Part shown: positions 31,262 to 37,392 of the stretch, piece after piece | Position numbering within the stretch: position 1 is the stretch's first letter | Layout: each line of letters opens with the position of its first letter | Assembly: GCA_934670025.1 (NCBI GenBank) | Contig: CAKUOS010000018.1 | Location: forward strand, 1-37,392 | DNA length: 37,392 bases | Direction: 5' to 3' | From: an uncultured Oscillospiraceae bacterium | GTDB lineage: Bacteria; Bacillota; Clostridia; Oscillospirales; Oscillospiraceae | The notes under the pieces: model-generated | Databases searched by the model: none | What the model was told of the DNA's origin: nothing | What the model saw: the letters and a program-made list of their open reading frames with translations, nothing else | Position numbers and translations under genes: made by a program

Positions 31262-32554
31262 TCAATCTTCTGTGAGATAGCGGTCAAGCTCCGCCTCGAC
31301 GCGGGCGTTGTGTTTGACTGCGGGATGCTCCACGAGACGGCCGCGGGCCATGACCATGTCCACGTGCCGAAGCGCGCGCAGATCGTCGAGCGGGTTATCC
31401 TTCGTGACGATCAGATCGGCGCATTTGCCAGTCTTGACCGTGCCGGTGACATCGCCGAGACCGGCCAGCTGCGCGCTGCGGCACGTCGCGGTGTAGAGCG
31501 CGAAGGCATTGGACACGCCGACATACTTATGGAAGTAGAAAAGCTCCCGCCAGAAGTCGTACTGCGTGATCCACGGGCAGCCGACGTCGTTGCCGAGCAC
31601 GACGGGGATATCGTTTTCCAGCGCGGCCTTTGCGCAGTCGATGATGCCGCGGAAAACGACGTTGCCGTTATACTGCTCGACCTCGGAGGCGTTGGTGATC
31701 GAACGGTCAAACAGCGCATACGGCAGCGCGGGCGAGAGCGTCGTGCAGAGGAACGCGCCGCGTGCGCGGAACAGGCTGATGATCTCGTCGTCGGGCTTCG
31801 CGCCGTGCTCGATGGAGTCGACGCCGTTTTCAAGCGCCACGCGCACGCCCTCGGGCGACTCGACGTGCGCCGCGACGGTATAACCAGCCCGATGCGCCGC
31901 GCCGCAGACCGCGCGCACCATCGCCGGGTCCATCTTCAGTTCGCCCGGCACGCCCTTTTCCTTCGCGTCCAGCACGCCGCCGGTGATCATCAGCTTCACA
32001 AGGTCGACGCCCTGCTTTTCGCACGTATGCAGATGCGCCAGCGCTTCTTCGTTCGAGTGTGCGGCGACGGCGACGGAGCCGGCCATATGTCCGCCGGGCA
32101 CCGAAATGCCCTGATTGGCGGCAAGGATGCGCGGGCCGGTGCGCCTGCCGGCGGCGATCTCGTCGCGCAGGCGCGTATCAAAATCGGCAAGGCCGCCGAC
32201 GGTGCGGATCGTCGTCACGCCGCCCATCAGCTCGTCGCGCGCAAAGCCGCAGACCATTTTGTAGGCCACGGCGCGCGTCAGGCCGGTCGAGAGGATCGTG
32301 CGCACGAGCTTTTCGTTGTCGCGCTGTTTCTTCTGCGGCTTGCCGCTGCCGGCCAGATGCACGTGCATATTGATGAGGCCCGGCATGAGATAGCTTCCGT
32401 GCAGATCGACGACGGTATAGCCGTCTGTTTTTGCTTCAGCCGCCGGGATGACGGCCTCAATTTTCTCGCCGCGCGTCAGCACGCACAGGCCCGTCTGCGG
32501 GGTCATGTCCTTCGTGCCGTCGAGCAGAATTCCGTTGACAAATGCGCAGTTCAT
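31262..32554 (-). CDS. Metal-dependent amidohydrolase (imidazolonepropionase/prolidase-like)
   Basis: 430 residues of the cyclic-amidohydrolase TIM-barrel superfamily. H64 and H66 (MHVHL) form the first metal pair; VDLVKLMITGG supplies the likely carboxylated Lys. AAHVES and SIEHG give further His ligands, and LGNDVG the catalytic Asp. A small beta-sandwich is built from both ends (FVNGILLDG, CADLIVTKDNPLDDL). The closest group by pattern is the 'amidohydrolase family' that includes Xaa-Pro dipeptidases and imidazolonepropionase-like enzymes; the substrate cannot be named. CGGAGG precedes the ATG. Promoter at 32591-32620. Confidence 0.88.
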   Translation of the reverse strand: MNCAFVNGILLDGTKDMTPQTGLCVLTRGEKIEAVIPAAEAKTDGYTVVDLHGSYLMPGLINMHVHLAGSGKPQKKQRDNEKLVRTILSTGLTRAVAYKMVCGFARDELMGGVTTIRTVGGLADFDTRLRDEIAAGRRTGPRILAANQGISVPGGHMAGSVAVAAHSNEEALAHLHTCEKQGVDLVKLMITGGVLDAKEKGVPGELKMDPAMVRAVCGAAHRAGYTVAAHVESPEGVRVALENGVDSIEHGAKPDDEIISLFRARGAFLCTTLSPALPYALFDRSITNASEVEQYNGNVVFRGIIDCAKAALENDIPVVLGNDVGCPWITQYDFWRELFYFHKYVGVSNAFALYTATCRSAQLAGLGDVTGTVKTGKCADLIVTKDNPLDDLRALRHVDMVMARGRLVEHPAVKHNARVEAELDRYLTED

Positions 32555-32590
32555 ACGCTGTACCTCCGGAGTTTGTCAAATTTCGCGTTC

Positions 32591-32620
32591 AGTATACCAC
32601 CGGAAGCCCTGCCGTGTAAA
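32591..32620 (-). promoter_or_regulatory. Promoter of the amidohydrolase gene
   Basis: Minus strand: TTTACA (32615-32620), 18-bp spacer, TATACT (32591-32596), about 37 nt before the start codon. Confidence 0.65.
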
Positions 32621-32622
32621 GC

Positions 32623-32656
32623 AAAATCACCTGCCCCTTTTGCGGTAAGGGACAGG
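32623..32656 (-). terminator. Terminator-like hairpin upstream of the amidohydrolase promoter
   Basis: 10-bp stem with one mismatch (32630-32639 with 32647-32656), followed on the minus strand by TGATTTTGC. It would end a transcript coming from the promoter at 32891-32919. Confidence 0.55.
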
Positions 32657-32808
32657 CGACTTTGCAGTTAGGAGGCAATCGGCGCGGCGATTGGGAACCG
32701 CGCATTGCAAGGAAGGGAGGGGGGATTCCCTGTGTATGGCGTCGCTGCGGACGGGAAGACATCGCCGCAGCGCTTCCAACGACGTGTCCCGCATGGGCGG
32801 GATTGCCG

Positions 32809-32919
32809 GTTAGATATATCTAACTTTCCTTGAAAATGAAGACCGCCCTGCGCGGCACATTTAAGTTAAAGATATCTAACTGATGGGTTGATTATACACA
32901 ACGCACGGGGGATTGTCAA
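32809..32919 (-). promoter_or_regulatory. Isolated consensus promoter with two palindromic operators
   Basis: Minus strand: TTGACA (32914-32919), 17-bp spacer, TATAAT (32891-32896), a perfect sigma-A consensus. Just downstream, over the expected start, is GTTAAAGATATCTAAC (32865-32880), an imperfect palindrome. A second, perfect one, GTTAGATATATCTAAC, is at 32809-32824. The arrangement looks like tight repression. No convincing gene lies between here and the terminator at about 32625; the stretch 32657-32808 holds only a GCTGCGG/CCGCAGC hairpin and a weak 54-codon ORF without ribosome site. Confidence 0.75.
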
Positions 32920-32942
32920 TAGGGAAACGAAAAAAAGTTTTG

Positions 32943-32972
32943 CAAAAAAGCGGCTTCCGGCAGGAAGCCGCC
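32943..32972 (-). terminator. Intrinsic terminator after the PH-domain gene
   Basis: CGGCTTCC (32951-32958), loop, GGAAGCCG (32963-32970), followed on the minus strand by TTTTTT. It lies just before the isolated promoter and insulates it. Confidence 0.8.
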
Positions 32973-32983
32973 CGGCGCGCAAA

Positions 32984-33026
32984 AAGCCTCGCAGAGTTTG
33001 CGTCCGCAGACGCAAAACAATGTAAA
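32984..33026 (-). repeat. 43-bp inverted repeat, copy 1 (partner at 36251-36293)
   Basis: Read on the minus strand it matches 36251-36293 with a single difference. It includes the hairpin GTTTGCGTCCGCAGACGCAAA. Both copies lie beside a poly-A/poly-T terminator hairpin (33039-33064 and 36017-36044). Confidence 0.9.
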
Positions 33027-33038
33027 TGCAAACCTTTT

Positions 33039-33064
33039 GCCAAAAAAGCCGCAGCTTTTTTGGC
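33039..33064 (-). terminator. Poly-A/poly-T hairpin after the PH-domain gene
   Basis: GCCAAAAAAGC (33039-33049) with complement GCTTTTTTGGC (33054-33064). The related hairpin at 36017-36044 has GTC/GAC in place of GCC/GGC, a paired change. Confidence 0.75.
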
Positions 33065-33072
33065 AGTATATC

Positions 33073-33459
33073 TTACTGCATCGCGTAGCGCGAGATGACG
33101 CGGCTGATGAGGCCGATGTCGGCGCTGCCGCGGAACTCGAATTTCGCGGTGAAGCCGTTGGAGAACATCAGAAACAGCTCCGTGTCGGAAAACAGCTCCA
33201 TGAAGCCCGGCGTCTCGATGGAGAAGAACTGCACCTTGGAGTACGGCAGGGAAGTGAAGGTCTTCTTTTTGCCGACGAGCCCCTGCACGTCGATGGCGAC
33301 AATGCGCCGGTCGGTGAAGACGAGCTGATCGCGCACGGTCTGGAACGCGGCGACGATCTGCTCGCCGTCGATGAGCAGGCCGCTGACATCGTTGCGGACG
33401 GCTTCGATCCTGATGGGGCGCAGATTCCACACGGAGTCCTGATTGAAGTTGATGGCCAT
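33073..33459 (-). CDS. Bacterial PH-domain protein, 128 aa
   Basis: MAINFNQDSVWNLRPIRIEAV... carries a single PH-like barrel: LIDGEQIVAAFQTVRDQLVFTDRRIVAIDVQGLVGKKKTFTSLPYSKVQFFSIETPG, then FLMFSNGFTAKFEFRGSADI and a closing helix (ISRVISRYAMQ). This matches the YvbH/bPH type of small cytosolic proteins in Firmicutes, with unknown ligand. AGGAGG lies 8 nt before the ATG. Promoter TTGACC-17-TATGCT at 33493-33521. Confidence 0.9.
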   Translation of the reverse strand: MAINFNQDSVWNLRPIRIEAVRNDVSGLLIDGEQIVAAFQTVRDQLVFTDRRIVAIDVQGLVGKKKTFTSLPYSKVQFFSIETPGFMELFSDTELFLMFSNGFTAKFEFRGSADIGLISRVISRYAMQ

Positions 33460-33492
33460 GAGAAAAACCTCCTGTAGTATGTCGTTTTCTAC

Positions 33493-33521
33493 AGCATAGC
33501 ACATACGCGGATGCGGGTCAA
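33493..33521 (-). promoter_or_regulatory. Promoter of the PH-domain gene
   Basis: Minus strand: TTGACC (33516-33521), 17-bp spacer, TATGCT (33493-33498). Confidence 0.65.
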
Positions 33522-33594
33522 AGAAAAAATCTGCGCGCGGTGCAGGATGCACAATCCACGCCGGGAAAACACCTGTTTTTTTGTATAACCCTAC

Positions 33595-33623
33595 TTGACA
33601 GTGGAAAAAAATACTGCTATCAT
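33595..33623 (+). promoter_or_regulatory. Promoter of tdh-kbl
   Basis: TTGACA (33595-33600), 17-bp spacer, TATCAT (33618-33623), with about 73 nt of leader before tdh. Confidence 0.8.
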
Positions 33624-33702
33624 GTATGCATACCAAGGACATTCCAACATAGTTGTACTCACACCATAGACATACGTTGCTCAGGAAAGGAAAGATGAAC
33701 TC

Positions 33703-34740
33703 ATGCAGAAATTGATGGACGCGATCGTAAAACCCATTGCCGGCCCGGGGCTCGAGCTGCGGCAGGTGCCGGTACCCACGCCGGGACCCGGCGAAGTTCT
33801 CATCAAGATCCACAAGACCGCCATCTGCGGCACGGACGTTCACATCTATAACTGGGATCCGTGGGCGCAGCTGCACATCAAGCCGCCCATGACCATCGGC
33901 CACGAGTACGTCGGCGAGATCGCCGAGCTCGGCGCGGGCGTGACGGGCCTGCACGTGGGCCAGCGCGTCTCGGGCGAGGGCCACATCACCTGCCACCACT
34001 GCCGCAACTGCCACACCGGCAACATCCAGTGGTGCAAGAACACCGTCGGCGTCGGCGTCGACCGCGACGGCGCGTTCGCCGAGTACGTCTGCATCCCGCA
34101 GACGAACGTCATCATCATCGACGAGAGCCTGCCCGAGGACGTCGTCGCGTTCTTTGACGCCTTCGGCAACGCCACGCATACCGCGCTCATGTTCCCGCTG
34201 GTCGGCGAGGACGTGCTCATCACCGGCGCAGGCCCCATCGGCATCATCGCCGGCGGCATCTGCAAATACGCGGGCGCGCGCCGCGTCGTCATCACCGACG
34301 TGAACGACTACCGGCTGGAGCTTGCCCGCAAGATGGGCGTCGACGCGGCCGTTAACACCGCGAAGGAGGATCTGCACGAGGTCATGCACAAGCAGGGGCT
34401 GACCGAGGGCTTCGACGTGGGTCTTGAGATGTCCGGCAACGCCGCGGCGTTCCATCAGCTCATCTCCGTCATGCGCAACGGCGGCAAGGTCTCGCTGCTG
34501 GGCATCAGCAACAAGCCCATCGAGGTCGACATGAACACCGTCATCTGCAAGGGCCTGACGCTTCAGGGCATCTACGGCCGCAAGATGGACAACTGGCACC
34601 AGATGTCCTACATGGTGCAGGGCGGACTCGACCTGACGCCCGTCATCACGCACCGCTTCCATTACACCGACTTTGAACAGGGCTTCGCCGCCATGAACAG
34701 CGGCAAATCCGGTAAGGTCATTCTCGACTGGACGAAATAA
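33703..34740 (+). CDS. tdh: L-threonine 3-dehydrogenase
   Basis: 345 residues, zinc-dependent medium-chain dehydrogenase. Oxidises threonine to 2-amino-3-ketobutyrate with NAD. Catalytic-zinc ligands C42 and H67-E68 (AICGTD, GHEYVG); structural zinc cysteines C97, C100, C103 and C111; Rossmann motif GAGPIG. Tdh-specific features are VHIYNWDPWAQ near the N-terminus and GRKMDNWHQM near the end. Followed after 12 bp by kbl, which uses its unstable product. Confidence 0.96.
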   Translation: MQKLMDAIVKPIAGPGLELRQVPVPTPGPGEVLIKIHKTAICGTDVHIYNWDPWAQLHIKPPMTIGHEYVGEIAELGAGVTGLHVGQRVSGEGHITCHHCRNCHTGNIQWCKNTVGVGVDRDGAFAEYVCIPQTNVIIIDESLPEDVVAFFDAFGNATHTALMFPLVGEDVLITGAGPIGIIAGGICKYAGARRVVITDVNDYRLELARKMGVDAAVNTAKEDLHEVMHKQGLTEGFDVGLEMSGNAAAFHQLISVMRNGGKVSLLGISNKPIEVDMNTVICKGLTLQGIYGRKMDNWHQMSYMVQGGLDLTPVITHRFHYTDFEQGFAAMNSGKSGKVILDWTK

Positions 34741-34752
34741 GGAGGAATTTTC

Positions 34753-35940
34753 ATGAAAACCGCATTGCAGGCATTTGAAAAAGAGCTCGACGCCATCCGC
34801 GAGGCCGGTACCTGGCGCGAAGAGCGCGTCATCACCACGCCGCAGCGCTCGTGCATCGACACGACGCAGAAATCCCACGTCGTCAATATGTGCGCGAACA
34901 ACTACCTCGGCCTGTCCAACGACCCGCGGCTCATCGAAGCCGCGAAGGCCAGCTACGACAAGTGGGGCTTCGGCCTGTCCTCCGTGCGCTTCATCTGCGG
35001 CACGCAGCAGATCCACAAGGATCTCGAGCGCCGTATCGCGAACTTCGCCGGTACCGACGACGCGATCCTCTATTCCTCCTGCTTCGACGCCAACGGCGGC
35101 CTGTTTGAGACGCTGCTGGGCGCGGAGGACGCGATCATCTCGGACGAGCTGAACCACGCCTCCATCATCGACGGCGTGCGCCTGTGCAAGGCCAGGCGCT
35201 ATCGCTACCTCAACAACAATATGGAAGACCTCGAAGCCAAGCTCAAGGAGGCGCGCGAGGCCGGCTGCAAGAAGATCATCATCGCCACCGACGGCGTGTT
35301 CTCCATGGACGGCTATATTGCGAACCTCAAGGCCATCTGCGACCTGGCCGACCGCTATGACGCGCTGACGATGGTCGATGACTCCCACGCCGTCGGCTTC
35401 ATGGGCGAGCACGGCCGCGGCACCGCGGAGTTCTGCGGCGTCATGGGCCGCGTCGATATCATCACCGGCACGTTCGGCAAGGCCATGGGCGGCGCGTCGG
35501 GCGGCTACACGGCGGCGCGGCAGCCGATCGTCGACCTGCTGCGGCAGCGTTCGCGCCCGTACCTGTTCTCCAACACGCTCGCGCCCGCCATCTGCGCCGC
35601 GACGATCCGCACGATCGACCTGCTGGAGGAATCCACCGCGCTGCGCGACAAGGTGCATGAGAACGCGCGTTATTTCCGCGCCGAGATGGAAAAGCTGGGC
35701 TTCGATCTGCTGCCCGGCGAGCATCCCATCGTCCCCGTCATGCTCTACGATCCGAAGATCGCGCAGGAATTTGCCCGCCGTATGCTCGAAAAGGGCGTGT
35801 ACGTCGTCGGCTTCTGCTATCCGGTCGTCCCGAAGGGCCGCGACCGCATCCGCACGCAGATCTCCGCCGGCCACACAAAGGAAGATCTCGATTTTGCAGT
35901 CCGCTGCTTCGGCGAAGTGAAGAAGGAAATGGGCCTGTAA
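34753..35940 (+). CDS. kbl: Glycine C-acetyltransferase (2-amino-3-ketobutyrate CoA ligase)
   Basis: 395 residues, PLP-dependent alpha-oxoamine synthase family. Splits 2-amino-3-ketobutyrate with CoA to glycine and acetyl-CoA. PLP Lys is K243 in [31 protein letters not shown] (208-224) holds the cofactor Asp and His; [14 protein letters not shown] is the typical N-terminal motif. AGGAGG precedes the ATG. Together with tdh it gives threonine breakdown to acetyl-CoA plus glycine, feeding the folate one-carbon pool. Confidence 0.96.
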   Translation: MKTALQAFEKELDAIREAGTWREERVITTPQRSCIDTTQKSHVVNMCANNYLGLSNDPRLIEAAKASYDKWGFGLSSVRFICGTQQIHKDLERRIANFAGTDDAILYSSCFDANGGLFETLLGAEDAIISDELNHASIIDGVRLCKARRYRYLNNNMEDLEAKLKEAREAGCKKIIIATDGVFSMDGYIANLKAICDLADRYDALTMVDDSHAVGFMGEHGRGTAEFCGVMGRVDIITGTFGKAMGGASGGYTAARQPIVDLLRQRSRPYLFSNTLAPAICAATIRTIDLLEESTALRDKVHENARYFRAEMEKLGFDLLPGEHPIVPVMLYDPKIAQEFARRMLEKGVYVVGFCYPVVPKGRDRIRTQISAGHTKEDLDFAVRCFGEVKKEMGL

Positions 35941-35978
35941 GCGATTGTTCCACAGAAAAGAAGAGAAGAGACGGAAAA

Positions 35979-36006
35979 CCCCCGGGAGCACGCTCCCGGG
36001 GGCTTT
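35979..36006 (+). terminator. Intrinsic terminator after kbl
   Basis: 11-bp stem CCCCCGGGAGC (35979-35989) with complement (35992-36002), then CTTTCT. A second hairpin with poly-A/poly-T stem follows at 36017-36044. Confidence 0.85.
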
Positions 36007-36016
36007 CTGCACCAAC

Positions 36017-36044
36017 TGTCAAAAAAGCTGCGGCTTTTTTGACA
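36017..36044 (+). terminator. Second hairpin after kbl, partner of 33039-33064
   Basis: TGTCAAAAAAGC (36017-36028) with GCTTTTTTGACA (36033-36044). Same design as the hairpin at 33039-33064 in inverted orientation, with a compensated base-pair change. Confidence 0.75.
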
Positions 36045-36071
36045 AAAGGATGCGCCGGCTGCATCGCGCGT

Positions 36072-36176
36072 CGGAATCAGAGCTTTCGAAACGAATCCTT
36101 GCAAAGCAAGGCTTCTTATTCTGATGCTCTGTTCCTCCTTTTTCCGTGCAGACCACTTCGCTGAGTCTGCACGGAA
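36072..36176 (+). repeat. Composite repeat, copy E (single structured element)
   Basis: Outer stem GGAATCAGAGC (36073-36083) with GCTCTGTTCC (36126-36135, one bulge). Inner hairpin CCTTGC (36097-36102) with GCAAGG (36106-36111). Conserved linkers GAAACGAATC and CTTCTTATTCT. Variable hairpin CCGTGCAGAC (36144-36153) with GTCTGCACGG (36165-36174). The stems share no sequence with copy A or B yet stay complementary. It sits between the two halves of the repeat shared with the 33-kb region. Confidence 0.8.
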
Positions 36177-36214
36177 GTTTAGCGCACAAAATTCACGTTT
36201 GCCGGCGAGAGGGA

Positions 36215-36247
36215 TTTTTGCCGAGAGCAGGGGCTCCCGGCAAAAAC
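36215..36247. repeat. Hairpin between copy E and the 43-bp repeat
   Basis: TTTTTGCCG..GAGC pairs with GCTC..CGGCAAAAA (one mismatch). Rest of 36177-36403 holds no gene. Confidence 0.55.
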
Positions 36248-36250
36248 TGA

Positions 36251-36293
36251 TTTACATTATTTTGCGTCTGCGGACGCAAACTCTGCGAGGCTT
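36251..36293 (+). repeat. 43-bp inverted repeat, copy 2
   Basis: Matches the minus strand of 32984-33026 except for one base. With copy 1 it flanks the PH-tdh-kbl segment in inverted orientation. Confidence 0.9.
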
Positions 36294-36344
36294 GGACGAG
36301 TTGAGAGACAGGGATGATTTCTGAATCACTTGCGGATACATGAC

Positions 36345-36372
36345 TTGACAGCTTAAAATGATTCGTTAGAAT
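36345..36372 (+). promoter_or_regulatory. Promoter of the nitroreductase gene
   Basis: TTGACA (36345-36350), 16-bp spacer, TAGAAT (36367-36372). Confidence 0.7.
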
Positions 36373-36403
36373 AGAAGTGAAATCTAATGATGAGGTGACT
36401 GAT

Positions 36404-36910
36404 ATGGAAGTTCAGGTATGTTTACAGGCAAGACGCAGCATCCGCAAATTCACGGACGAGGCCGTTTCAGGGGAACAGATCGACGCGCTGCTGCACGCGG
36501 CGATGTCCGGTCCGAGTGCGTGCAACGCACGGCCGTGGGCGTTTTATGTGGTGACGAACCCGGAGGCGCTGGAAAAGCTGCGCGCCGCGACGCCGTATAC
36601 CCGGATGCGCGCGCCGCTGGCGATCGTCGTGTGCGGCGATCAGACCCGGACGCTGCCGGATGAGCGGGCGCAGTTCTGGATCCAGGATTGCAGCGCCGCG
36701 ACGGAGAATATCCTGCTGGCCGCGACGGATCTGGGCCTCGGGACGGTCTGGTGCGGCATCCATCCGAAAAAGGAGGCCGAGGAGAACGTCCGGGCGGCGC
36801 TCGCGCTGCCCGGGACGATGATCCCGCTGAACATCATCTACGCCGGCCATCCTGCCGAGCAGCACTGCGCGCGGGATCAGTACGACGAGAAGTGCGTGCA
36901 TTTTGTGTAA
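36404..36910 (+). CDS. Nitroreductase-family flavoprotein
   Basis: 168 residues. FMN-binding nitroreductase fold: RRSIRKF (near 10-16) contacts the flavin phosphate; AAMSGPSACNARPWAFYVV is the typical 'PS..N.QPW' region; AATDLGLGTVWCGI and a C-terminal GHP stretch complete it. Reduces quinones, nitro compounds or similar with NAD(P)H; natural substrate unknown. At 168 residues it is on the short side for the family. The ATG at 36404 follows GAGGTGA; upstream in-frame codons lack a site. Confidence 0.9.
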   Translation: MEVQVCLQARRSIRKFTDEAVSGEQIDALLHAAMSGPSACNARPWAFYVVTNPEALEKLRAATPYTRMRAPLAIVVCGDQTRTLPDERAQFWIQDCSAATENILLAATDLGLGTVWCGIHPKKEAEENVRAALALPGTMIPLNIIYAGHPAEQHCARDQYDEKCVHFV

Positions 36911-36948
36911 AAAGCGGTATCCGTCCTGCTGTTTTTGCAGGATGCGGG

Positions 36949-37036
36949 TATAATCAGGATGGCCGGGATAAGGCTCCCGGCGCACCTTCTGGGGTGTTTG
37001 AGCAGCGGGTCTGTGGAAGGGGCCGCTGCTCTTTTT
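36949..37036 (+). ncRNA. Candidate small structured RNA (about 75 nt)
   Basis: TATAAT at 36949-36954 (no good -35) precedes three hairpins: GCCGGGA/TCCCGGC (36962-36968/36975-36981), CACC/GGTG (36983-36986/36993-36996), and a terminator GAGCAGCGG/CCGCTGCTC (37000-37008/37023-37031) with five T. No gene follows in the window. It could equally be an attenuated leader or just a terminator pair. Confidence 0.35.
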
Positions 37037-37112
37037 ATGGATGCGGCATACTGCGCCCGGCGCATCGGAAAAAGCAAAACGCTGCCTTTTGAATCCATCT
37101 TCGCTTAAAATG

Positions 37113-37146
37113 AAAAAATTCCGAGCATCCAGACGGATGTTCGGAA
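37113..37146 (-). terminator. Intrinsic terminator for a gene entering from the right
   Basis: 12-bp stem TTCCGAGCATCC (37119-37130), loop AGAC, complement with one G-T pair (37135-37146); six T on the minus strand (37113-37118). Confidence 0.75.
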
Positions 37147-37392
37147 TAAATCAACGATGAAAACCAGGGAAACAAAATCGCAATCCAGCGGCAGCGATTG
37201 CGATTTTGAGAGGAGGAGCGACGGAGCGGGTGAGAGATGATTTTTCATGCAAAGCATCAAAAATCGTCGCGAACTGGTGCAGTCCGCGACGACGTGGTGG
37301 GGGAAGGTGGATTCAAAGTCTGGCAATCACGTTTTTAGAAATATTTTTCGTATAAATCTGTAATTTTACGTTCAGAATCCGTAGAATTTCGT
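37147..37392. repeat. Gene-free hairpin-rich window end
   Basis: Contains AAAATCGCAATC (37174-37185) paired with 37196-37207, a GATGATTTTT..AAAAATCGTC stem near 37227-37265, and GTCGCG..CGCGAC near 37265-37290. No gene with a ribosome site is visible. Confidence 0.5.

Noticed and set aside
32657..32808. 54-codon ORF on the minus strand within the orphan transcript (MRDTSLEALRRC...)
   Set aside because: No ribosome site, composition looks random, and it runs through the terminator stem.
33073..36015. 980-codon minus-strand frame spanning tdh and kbl
   Set aside because: Only its last 128 codons (PH-domain protein) have a ribosome site and a domain; the rest is antisense to two clear enzymes.
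36955..36990. Fluoride-type riboswitch (GATGG...CC resemblance)
   Set aside because: The downstream AACCGCC core and the following conserved segment are missing.
37295..37325. 3' end of a tRNA on the minus strand (ATCCACC..CCCCCACCA resemblance)
   Set aside because: The T-loop reads TTGAATC rather than TTCRANY and no T-stem, anticodon arm or acceptor partner can be built.

Overview
The window is a high-GC, densely coded chromosome segment. Gene content and style point to an anaerobic, monoderm gut-type Clostridium (Oscillospiraceae-like). Supporting signs are the Fhs/FchA/FolD one-carbon genes, SLH-anchored surface proteins, a type-3 ProRS, single-chain Fe-S serine dehydratase, RicT/HolB order, and intergenic 'GTAGGGGCCGATG' type repeats. 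The assignment is inferred from gene families only. No rRNA, tRNA, CRISPR array, transposase or integrase was found.

Layout. 1-3.7 kb: end of fhs, then fchA and folD (tetrahydrofolate one-carbon pathway), a DUF1576-type membrane protein and a small zinc-ribbon protein. 3.7-4.9 kb: a repeat field, then a divergent pair (61-aa protein / XRE regulator) whose promoters share one -35 box. 4.9-10.5 kb: typA, a ferritin-like protein, a second repeat field, and ricT-holB. 10.7-12.1 kb: aspartate kinase. 12.4-15.7 kb: a compact minus-strand operon alaX - nudC - two small membrane proteins - DUF3786. 15.7-17.4 kb: mgtE with a 228-nt leader that is not a recognisable M-box. 17.5-26.3 kb: a six-gene minus-strand operon with a haem/cobalamin/siderophore-type binding lipoprotein, a membrane-anchored Ig-like protein, a TolQ/ExbB-type channel, an ExbD-like DUF2149 protein, and two SLH surface proteins. 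26.5-33.5 kb: proS, a tiny RHH-like protein, sdaA, a third repeat field, ansA, an amidohydrolase, an isolated sigma-A promoter with palindromic operators, and a PH-domain protein. 33.6-37.4 kb: tdh-kbl (threonine to glycine plus acetyl-CoA), a nitroreductase, and a hairpin-rich tail.

Function. Several genes fit amino-acid fermentation: ansA (Asn to Asp), sdaA (Ser to pyruvate) and tdh-kbl (Thr to Gly). The folate genes move one-carbon units. The ExbB/DUF2149/SLH operon is the strongest candidate for an undescribed system: a proton-motive-force-driven module linked to surface-layer proteins in what looks like a single-membrane cell.

A second strong signal is a family of structured intergenic repeats. 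They have conserved single-stranded segments and stems that differ between copies while staying complementary. Some copies supply the stop codons of neighbouring genes, and one sits inside another repeat.
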